DNA of 6,578 nucleotides from Flavobacteriaceae bacterium. Lineage in GTDB: Bacteria; Bacteroidota; Bacteroidia; Flavobacteriales; Flavobacteriaceae. The translations under genes were made by a program, and so were the position numbers. Shown here in pieces: positions 1 through 5,080 of the stretch. Position 1 is the first letter of the stretch, and each line of letters starts with the position of its first letter. The DNA lies in the NCBI GenBank assembly GCA_947472705.1, contig CANJDA010000120.1, positions 1 to 6,578 of the forward strand, read 5' to 3'. The notes beneath the pieces were generated by a model that was not told where the DNA came from, did not search any database, and saw only the letters and a program-made list of their open reading frames with translations.

Positions 1-1
1 A

Positions 2-187
2 ATGTCGAGCTTTGGACATACTGGTTTTACTGGAACTATGGCTTGGGCTGATCCTGCTACCGATATCGTTTATGTATTCTTATCCAACAGAACTTTCCCA
101 GATTCTAACTTGCCAAATAAACTCTCCAAAGAGAATATCCGTGAAGACATTCAAAAATTCATTCAGGATGCAATTATAGATAAATAA
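2..187 (+). CDS. C-terminal end of a serine hydrolase (beta-lactamase/PBP-type domain), probably a GH3-beta-lactamase hybrid; 5' partial
   Basis: Only the last 61 codons are in the window. The ATG at position 2 is almost certainly internal, because the protein begins in the middle of a conserved block. The fragment opens with SFGHTGFTGT, the HTG form of the third active-site box (KTG in classical enzymes) of class C beta-lactamase/esterase-like serine hydrolases. It continues with a strand like AWADPATDIVYVFLSNRTFP and a charged C-terminal helix. From memory of flavobacterial genomes, this ending is typical of large exported proteins that join a glycoside hydrolase family 3 (beta-N-acetylglucosaminidase-like) domain to a C-terminal beta-lactamase domain, and these often sit next to bshA. 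The catalytic SxxK and YxN boxes and any GH3 domain lie upstream and cannot be seen, so the hybrid architecture is inference while the serine-hydrolase fold is well supported. The stop is TAA at 185-187, and bshA starts 67 nt later. Confidence 0.8.
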   Translation: MSSFGHTGFTGTMAWADPATDIVYVFLSNRTFPDSNLPNKLSKENIREDIQKFIQDAIIDK

Positions 188-227
188 TCTTTAACTCTTT
201 TTTACACTATCTCATTGCTATTTTCCT

Positions 228-235
228 TAATTTCG
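228..235 (+). promoter_or_regulatory. Weak candidate -7 box for bshA
   Basis: TAATTTCG matches the Bacteroidota -7 consensus TAnnTTTG at all but one fixed position and lies 19 nt before the bshA start. No TTG is present at the expected -33 spacing. bshA may instead be read through from the upstream hydrolase gene, since no terminator hairpin is visible in the 67-nt gap. Confidence 0.25.
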
Positions 236-254
236 TAGAGCTAAAAATTATTCT

Positions 255-1406
255 ATGAAAATAGCCATTGTATGCTATCCAACCTTTGGAGGTAGTGGTG
301 TGGTTGCCACAGAATTGGGACTTGAATTGGCTCATCGAGGGCATGAAATTCATTTTATTACCTACCGTCAACCTGTGCGATTGGCTTTGCTTAACTCCAA
401 TGTTCACTATCACGAAGTAAACGTTCCTGAATATCCGTTGTTTCATTATCAGCCCTATGAGTTGGCACTCTCGAGTAAATTAGTGGATATGGTTAAGCTT
501 TATAAAATAGAATTATTGCATGTGCATTACGCCATTCCTCACGCATATGCGGGTTATATGGCTAAACAAATGCTGAAAGATGAAGGAATTATTTTGCCAA
601 TGGTCACCACCCTTCACGGTACCGATATTACTTTGGTGGGAAATCATCCATTTTATAAAACAGCTGTTAACTTTAGTATTAACAAATCTGATATAGTGAC
701 ATCGGTTTCTAAAAGTTTAAGAGATGACACCAACAATTTGTTCAATATAAAAAAGGAAATTCATGTGATTCCTAATTTTATTGAATTGGATAAAATTCGC
801 AATGAGAGTTTAATATCTTGCCACCGTTCAGTAATGGCTAAGAAAGAAGAACGAATAGTTACACATATCAGTAATTTTAGAAAAGTAAAACGTATTTTGG
901 ATATAGTTAAGATATTCTATAAAATTCAAGAAAAAATTCCAGCCAAATTAATGATGGTGGGAGATGGACCTGAAAAAGAAAAGGCAGAAAGACTGTGCAA
1001 TGAATTAGGCATACAGGACAAAGTGATTTTCTTTGGAAATAGCAATGAAATTGATCAAATATTGTCTTATTCTGATTTGTTTCTACTGCCTTCAGAAACC
1101 GAAAGTTTTGGTTTAGCAGCGCTCGAAGCAATGGCATGGAGTGTCCCTGTGATTTCAAGTAATTCTGGTGGTTTGCCTGAAGTGAATTTTGATGGGGTTT
1201 CAGGATATCTAAGCAATGTGGGTGACTTGGATAGTATGGCTGCCAATGCCTTAAAAATACTTTCAGATGATACTGTTTTGGCTGAATTCAGAGCCAGAGC
1301 TTTAAGAGTGGCACAACAATTTGATATCAAAAACATTTTACCATTATACGAAGATTTATATAAAGAAGCCATAAACGAATCTAAACAAACAGCAAAATTA
1401 TCATGA
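255..1406 (+). CDS. bshA: N-acetyl-alpha-D-glucosaminyl L-malate synthase BshA
   Basis: This is a cytoplasmic GT-B fold glycosyltransferase of family GT4. It joins UDP-GlcNAc to L-malate, the first step of bacillithiol synthesis; BshB and BshC, which act next, are not in this window. The 383-residue length is close to the Bacillus enzyme. The N-terminal Rossmann half has the BshA-typical start MKIAIVCYPTFGGSGVVATE (GGSG loop at 12-15), HVHYAIPHA at 89-97 and TTLHGTD at 118-124. The C-terminal half has VGDGPE at 235-240 and the nucleotide-sugar motif around PSETESFGLAALEAM (279-293), where E283 and E291 form the EX7E pair of retaining GT-B enzymes. The start is the first ATG in frame, with an A/T-rich leader and no Shine-Dalgarno sequence. 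The stop overlaps the next start in an ATGA. Bacillithiol is the low-molecular-weight thiol expected for redox and electrophile defence in this lineage. Confidence 0.96.
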   Translation: MKIAIVCYPTFGGSGVVATELGLELAHRGHEIHFITYRQPVRLALLNSNVHYHEVNVPEYPLFHYQPYELALSSKLVDMVKLYKIELLHVHYAIPHAYAGYMAKQMLKDEGIILPMVTTLHGTDITLVGNHPFYKTAVNFSINKSDIVTSVSKSLRDDTNNLFNIKKEIHVIPNFIELDKIRNESLISCHRSVMAKKEERIVTHISNFRKVKRILDIVKIFYKIQEKIPAKLMMVGDGPEKEKAERLCNELGIQDKVIFFGNSNEIDQILSYSDLFLLPSETESFGLAALEAMAWSVPVISSNSGGLPEVNFDGVSGYLSNVGDLDSMAANALKILSDDTVLAEFRARALRVAQQFDIKNILPLYEDLYKEAINESKQTAKLS

Positions 1407-1834
1407 TAAAGAAAGGTATAGTTTTTTGTGCGTTGGTATTGTTTTTATTTTCTTGTTCATCGAGTAAAAATGGATTAAACAAACCAGTATATGAAATATT
1501 GACTGTCAATAATGATGGAGGGGCTAATATTAAGTTTTATGAAATCTTAACTGAGCCGAAAGAAATTATGATGTTGTTAGGTGATGAAACTTTGAAGAAA
1601 AAAATAAAGTCTTCAGATACTACCAATAGTAGTTTTGTGATTTTAAATGCAGGTCCTACGCTAGAAAGTTATAACCGAATTAAAATTGAGAAAGTAATTG
1701 AAACAGCTACACAAATTGAAATTTTTATAAAAGATTCACAAAAAAACACACCCATTGACCTTTCCGACGACAATACTTTATATCCTTATACAATTTTGAA
1801 GATTAATTCAAAGAAGCCAATTATAATTAAATAA
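1403..1834 (+). CDS. Small lipoprotein, divergent PrcB-like
   Basis: The product is 143 residues. A hydrophobic N-terminus ends in a lipobox-like LFSC with lipidation expected at C18, followed by SSSK. No acidic residues follow the cysteine, so the Bacteroidota surface-export signal (an acidic patch just after the Cys) is absent, and the protein probably stays on the periplasmic side of a membrane. The mature part looks like the PrcB family (partner lipoprotein of the Treponema dentilisin protease): YEILT at 30-34 and 46-50, a strand FVILNAG (78-84), an alternating strand RIKIEKVIE (92-100) and a closing YPYTILKIN (127-135). The GGY-type turn usual in that domain is not obvious (LESYN at 88-92 occupies its place), so this would be a degenerate member. 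The family call is from memory of the pattern, not an alignment. Its ATG overlaps the bshA stop by 4 nt, which implies translational coupling and a shared transcript. No enzyme motif is visible and the role is unknown. Confidence 0.85.
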   Translation: MIKKGIVFCALVLFLFSCSSSKNGLNKPVYEILTVNNDGGANIKFYEILTEPKEIMMLLGDETLKKKIKSSDTTNSSFVILNAGPTLESYNRIKIEKVIETATQIEIFIKDSQKNTPIDLSDDNTLYPYTILKINSKKPIIIK

Positions 1835-1868
1835 AGAAAACCCATCATTGAGATGGGTTTTCTTTATT
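1830..1868. terminator. Bidirectional intrinsic terminator between convergent genes
   Basis: A perfect 17-bp inverted repeat pairs 1830-1846 (ending AACCCATC) with 1852-1868 (starting GATGGGTT) around the 5-nt loop ATTGA. The core CCCATC/GATGGG is the GC-rich part. The outer arms AAAGAAAA/TTTTCTTT give a T-rich run after the core on both strands, as expected of a terminator that works in both directions. The left arm includes the stop codon of the lipoprotein gene (1832-1834), and the minus-strand gene ends 18 nt past the right arm. Confidence 0.9.
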
Positions 1869-1886
1869 ATTTTAGATAGTTTTATA

Positions 1887-2408
1887 TTAGAAAGTGTATC
1901 GAACACTTATTCCAAAATCGGGAGCAAAACTATGGTAATTATAATTGTTATTATTATCTCCGTAATCTTTTCTACTATCTCCAAGATAAATTTCTGGCCT
2001 TAAATCAAATGATATTTGAATCGGAATATCAAACTTGTATTCGATACCTATATCACCAGTAGCAACTAAAAAAGTACCTCCATCTGGATCAGAACTGCCA
2101 GGACCATTATAATTCCAATGACCTATTCCCACTCCAGGACCTGCGTACCAATTAAAATTATTTTGAATTTCCCAGACCCATTGGTATACACCAATTAACT
2201 TAGCAGCATCAATGCTTTGACTGTTTCTCCAACCTAAATCTAATTCTAGACGATTATTTTTGGATAACCCTCTTTGATATGATACTTCTCCACCAAAACC
2301 ATCGTTGTCTCCTAATCGAAGACCCAATGCATTTTTTGAAAAATCTTGCGCTTGTGTGCTCCATGCTAAACCTAATAACATAATGGCACTTAAAAATAAT
2401 TTTTTCAT
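1887..2408 (-). CDS. Small outer-membrane beta-barrel protein
   Basis: The product is 173 residues. It has a Sec signal peptide (MKK, then a hydrophobic stretch ending STQA, cleavage likely after A20 before QD). The mature chain is made of short amphipathic strands with alternating polar and apolar residues, for example ALGLRLG (27-33), EVSYQRGL (41-48), RLELDLGWR (53-61), DIGIEYKF (119-126) and QISFDLRPEIYLG (131-143). It ends FGISVRYTF, with the terminal aromatic residue expected of a BAM-assembled outer-membrane barrel. Polar loops rich in Gly/Asp/Pro (103-111) and Asn/Tyr (148-159) are probably surface loops. The size suggests roughly eight strands, which is an inference. Similar unnamed proteins are common in Flavobacteriia and no substrate can be assigned. 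The gene is monocistronic, divergent from aroC and convergent with the bshA block. The start at 2408 is set by the signal peptide. Confidence 0.88.
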   Translation of the reverse strand: MKKLFLSAIMLLGLAWSTQAQDFSKNALGLRLGDNDGFGGEVSYQRGLSKNNRLELDLGWRNSQSIDAAKLIGVYQWVWEIQNNFNWYAGPGVGIGHWNYNGPGSSDPDGGTFLVATGDIGIEYKFDIPIQISFDLRPEIYLGDSRKDYGDNNNNYNYHSFAPDFGISVRYTF

Positions 2409-2473
2409 AATTCTTGAATTAATTTTGGTTTAAAAAAAAATGACTGATTTTTTAATTGAAATTCTATTAAAAA

Positions 2474-2481
2474 CAAATTTA
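2474..2481 (-). promoter_or_regulatory. Candidate -7 box for the outer-membrane protein gene
   Basis: Read on the minus strand this is TAAATTTG, an exact match to the Bacteroidota -7 consensus TAnnTTTG. It would place the transcription start near 2467 and give a leader of about 60 nt. No clear TTG is present at the -33 distance, so the call rests on the -7 box and on its position upstream of the gene. Confidence 0.5.
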
Positions 2482-2554
2482 GAGTAATAATTGGATAGGT
2501 TTTTACATAATTTAAAGTAAAAGTTTTAAAATTTTAATTGGGATAAAATTAATT

Positions 2555-2578
2555 AATTTCAAAACAAATTTCAAAACA
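2555..2578 (+). repeat. Exact 12-bp tandem repeat upstream of the aroC promoter
   Basis: AATTTCAAAACA occurs twice back to back (2555-2566 and 2567-2578). A degenerate third copy, AATTCAAAAAAC, follows at 2581-2592 and abuts the predicted aroC -7 box. The repeats cover the expected -33 region. They could be operator half-sites, an UP-like A-tract element or simple slippage; the sequence does not decide. Confidence 0.75.
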
Positions 2579-2592
2579 TTAATTCAAAAAAC

Positions 2593-2600
2593 TATATTTG
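2593..2600 (+). promoter_or_regulatory. Candidate -7 box for aroC (and the symporter)
   Basis: TATATTTG matches TAnnTTTG exactly. A TTC at 2570-2572, 20 nt upstream, could serve as a weak -33 element (consensus TTG). The start codon is 16 nt after the box, so the leader would be only about 10 nt, with no room for a Shine-Dalgarno sequence. Confidence 0.6.
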
Positions 2601-2616
2601 TTTAAAACAAATTACT

Positions 2617-3678
2617 ATGGCTGGCAACAGTTACGGAACACTTTTTAGACTTACAACTTTTGGCGAATCACATGGTGAAGCTTTGGGTGGAATCATTGAT
2701 GGATGTCCAGCTGGAATGATTATTGACTTTGATGCAATTCAAAATGAAATGCAGCGCAGAAAACCTGGTCAATCTTCAATAGTAACCCAAAGAAAGGAAG
2801 AAGATGAGGTGCAATTTTTATCTGGAATTTTCGAAGGGAAAACAATTGGAACTCCAATAGGATTTATAATACCTAATACAAATCAAAAATCGGAAGACTA
2901 TTCAGATAATAAAAATTCTTATCGTCCAAGCCATGCTGATTATGTTTATGAAAAAAAATATGGTATTCGAGATTACCGCGGAGGTGGTAGAAGTTCGGCT
3001 CGAGAAACAGCATGTAGAGTTGTTGCCGGAGCAATAGCTAAACAGATTTTACCAGCCATTAAAATCAATGCATTTGTTTCTTCCGTAGGCGATATTTTTA
3101 TTGACAAACCTTATCAGGATTTAGATTTTACATTGACAGAAAGCAATGCAGTTCGTTGTCCCGATGTAGTTACAGCAGAAAAAATGGAAAACTATATTAA
3201 GGAAATTCGCAAGCAAGGAGATACTGTTGGAGGCACGATTACTTGTGTTATACAAAATGCTCCCATCGGATTAGGAGAGCCTGTTTTTGATAAGCTTAAT
3301 GCAGAGTTAGGCAAAGCCATGTTATCTATCAATGCCGTAAAAGGATTTGAATTGGGTAGTGGTTTTTGTGGCTCTCGAATGAAAGGTAGTGAACATAATG
3401 ATTTGTACAATGAAGATGGAACTACCAAATCCAATCTTTCTGGAGGAATACAGGGAGGTATTTCTAATGGCATGGATATTTATTTTAGAGTAGCTTTTAA
3501 GCCTGTGGCTACTTTAATTCAGAAGCAAAATGTTTTAACCAATGAAAATACTGTAGTTGAACAACAAGGCAAAGGAAGACACGATCCTTGTGTAGTGCCA
3601 AGAGCCGTTCCAATTGTTGAGGCTATGGCAGCAGTTGTTTTAGCTGATTTTTATTTACTTAACAAAACGTATAAATAG
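2617..3678 (+). CDS. aroC: Chorismate synthase
   Basis: This cytoplasmic enzyme converts 5-enolpyruvylshikimate-3-phosphate to chorismate, the last step of the shikimate pathway, using reduced FMN. All family signatures are present: GESHG at 16-20 with the conserved H19, RPSHADY at 103-109 with H106, RGGGRSSARETACRVVAG at 121-138, and the C-terminal block RHDPCVVPRAVPIVEAMAA (321-339) followed by VLAD. The 353-residue length is normal for the family. The start is fixed by the typical MAGNSYGTLFRLTTFGESHG opening. The protein appears intact with no missing key residue. A symporter gene starts 3 nt after the stop, suggesting one transcript. No other aromatic-pathway gene is present, so the gene stands outside an aro operon. 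Confidence 0.98.
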   Translation: MAGNSYGTLFRLTTFGESHGEALGGIIDGCPAGMIIDFDAIQNEMQRRKPGQSSIVTQRKEEDEVQFLSGIFEGKTIGTPIGFIIPNTNQKSEDYSDNKNSYRPSHADYVYEKKYGIRDYRGGGRSSARETACRVVAGAIAKQILPAIKINAFVSSVGDIFIDKPYQDLDFTLTESNAVRCPDVVTAEKMENYIKEIRKQGDTVGGTITCVIQNAPIGLGEPVFDKLNAELGKAMLSINAVKGFELGSGFCGSRMKGSEHNDLYNEDGTTKSNLSGGIQGGISNGMDIYFRVAFKPVATLIQKQNVLTNENTVVEQQGKGRHDPCVVPRAVPIVEAMAAVVLADFYLLNKTYK

Positions 3679-3681
3679 TTT

Positions 3682-4938
3682 ATGGAAACCAAACCAACTA
3701 CCAAAAAATCAATTTTTAAGAATCTTACAGTACAAATTGTAATTGCCATGATATTTGGGGCAATCTTAGGGATTTTTATCCATAATAATTATATAGAAGA
3801 AGATGCCAAGAGTTTTAGCGATAAAATAAAAATGCTGGCAACAGTATTCATACGATTGGTGCAAATGATAATTTCACCATTAGTTTTTACCACTTTAGTT
3901 GTTGGAATTGCTAAGCTTGGTGATATAAAAGCTGTTGGACGAATTGGAGGAAAGGCATTAGGTTGGTTTTTTTCGGCTTCATTAGTTTCCTTACTGATAG
4001 GTTTGTTTTGGGTTAATACTTTACAACCTGGTGTTGGTTTGAAATTAGGCAATGTGGATTTAACCACAGCAGCTGAAGTAACAGAAAAAACAGAAGGCTT
4101 TTCGGCTCAAAACTTTGTAGAACATATTATACCTAAAAGTATTATTGAAGCTATGGCAAATAATGAAATATTACAAATTGTAATATTTTCTATCTTTTTC
4201 GGATTAGCAGCTGCCTCAATTGGTGCTAATGCTAAACCAGTTGTTTCTGCACTAGATAAAACCTCACACATTATTTTAAAAATGGTAAATTATGTGATGA
4301 AGTTTGCTCCTTTAGGAGTTTTTGGAGCTATAGCAGGTGTTTTTGCTATAAAAAATGTTGATGAATTATTGGTAACTTATGCCAAATTTTTCAGCTCTTT
4401 CTTAGTAGGTATAGGTTCTTTATGGTTGTTTTTATTATTGGTTGGTTATATATTCTTAAGGGGAAGCATGAATCTTTTACTAAAAAGAATTGTAAGTCCG
4501 TTAATTATTGCTTTTGGTACAACAAGCAGTGAAGCAGTATTTCCTAAATTGACAGAAGAATTGGAAAGATTTGGTGTTAAGGATAGGATAGTTTCTTTTA
4601 TGTTGCCGCTAGGTTATTCTTTTAATTTAGATGGTAGTATGATGTATATGACATTTGCCAGTATTTTCATAGCACAAGTATATAATGTACCACTTACAAC
4701 AGAAACCCAAATGATAATGTTGTTAGTATTAATGCTTACTAGTAAAGGAATTGCAGGAGTGCCAAGAGCTAGCTTAGTAGTAGTAGCAGCCACTTGTGGT
4801 ATGTTTAAAATTCCAATAGAAGGGATTGCTTTGATATTACCGATTGATCATTTTTGTGATATGTTTAGAAGCGCTACTAATGATTTAGGAAATGCAATAG
4901 CAACTTCTGTTGTAGGCAAATGGGAAAAAGACAATTAG
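3682..4938 (+). CDS. Dicarboxylate/amino acid:cation symporter (DAACS/SLC1 family), probably glutamate/aspartate uptake
   Basis: This inner-membrane secondary transporter has 418 residues, the usual family length, with the hydrophobic pattern of eight transmembrane helices plus two re-entrant hairpins. The Ser-rich hairpin HP1 is AFGTTSSEAVFP (277-288), TM7 carries NLDGS (315-319), HP2 is SKGIAGVPR (354-362) and TM8 carries IDHFCDMFRSATNDLGN (388-404). By comparison with the archaeal GltPh transporter recalled from memory, D393 and R396 correspond to D394 and R397, which bind the substrate amino group and side-chain carboxylate, favouring acidic amino acids over plain C4-dicarboxylates. N400 corresponds to N401. 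N404 stands where GltPh has the sodium ligand D405, as in DctA-type carriers. The start is the ATG 3 nt after aroC, so co-transcription or translational coupling is likely. The exact substrate and the coupling ion are not settled by sequence. Confidence 0.93.
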   Translation: METKPTTKKSIFKNLTVQIVIAMIFGAILGIFIHNNYIEEDAKSFSDKIKMLATVFIRLVQMIISPLVFTTLVVGIAKLGDIKAVGRIGGKALGWFFSASLVSLLIGLFWVNTLQPGVGLKLGNVDLTTAAEVTEKTEGFSAQNFVEHIIPKSIIEAMANNEILQIVIFSIFFGLAAASIGANAKPVVSALDKTSHIILKMVNYVMKFAPLGVFGAIAGVFAIKNVDELLVTYAKFFSSFLVGIGSLWLFLLLVGYIFLRGSMNLLLKRIVSPLIIAFGTTSSEAVFPKLTEELERFGVKDRIVSFMLPLGYSFNLDGSMMYMTFASIFIAQVYNVPLTTETQMIMLLVLMLTSKGIAGVPRASLVVVAATCGMFKIPIEGIALILPIDHFCDMFRSATNDLGNAIATSVVGKWEKDN

Positions 4939-5017
4939 TTTTTTTATTGTTTTTTAATAATTTTTAAAAAATAACATTCACTACTTTAAGTAAGTATCAA
5001 CAAAAAGTTAGTTAAAA

Positions 5018-5036
5018 TTCTTTTATATTAAAAGAA
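5018..5036. repeat. 8-bp inverted repeat in the promoter region of the T9SS cargo gene
   Basis: TTCTTTTA (5018-5025) and TAAAAGAA (5029-5036) form a perfect dyad around TAT. It ends 6 nt before the predicted -7 box and covers where the -33 element should be. It is too AT-rich and lacks a T-run, so it is unlikely to terminate the symporter transcript. An operator is possible but unproven. The rest of the 142-nt gap (4939-5080) is AT-rich with nothing else recognisable. Confidence 0.5.
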
Positions 5037-5042
5037 GTTTAT

Positions 5043-5050
5043 TAAATTTG
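5043..5050 (+). promoter_or_regulatory. Candidate -7 box for the T9SS cargo gene
   Basis: TAAATTTG matches TAnnTTTG exactly and lies 30 nt before the ATG at 5081, giving a leader of about 24 nt that is almost entirely A-rich, as is common in Bacteroidota. A TTC at 5018-5020, 22 nt upstream, is the only -33 candidate and is weak. Confidence 0.6.
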
Positions 5051-5080
5051 ACCTTTAAAACTAAAAAAAAACAAAATCTT

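Noticed and set aside
1067..1372. Minus-strand open frame of 101 codons within bshA
   Set aside because: Antisense shadow of a conserved glycosyltransferase region with no recognisable motifs and no promoter.
1887..2408. The Asn/Tyr-rich stretch (residues 148-159) considered as a low-complexity repeat of special function
   Set aside because: It fits an ordinary extracellular loop between beta strands of a small outer-membrane barrel.
2435..2453. A/T hairpin (AAAAAAT/ATTTTTT around GACTG) in the leader of the outer-membrane protein gene
   Set aside because: It has seven A/T pairs only, in DNA full of A and T runs. It is likely chance and no riboswitch-like structure is seen.
4950..4971. Possible terminator hairpin after the symporter (TTTTTTAA pairing with TTAAAAAA)
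   Set aside because: The stem is A/T only, with a 6-nt loop and no T-run after it. It is too weak to support, so the symporter's 3' end is left undefined.
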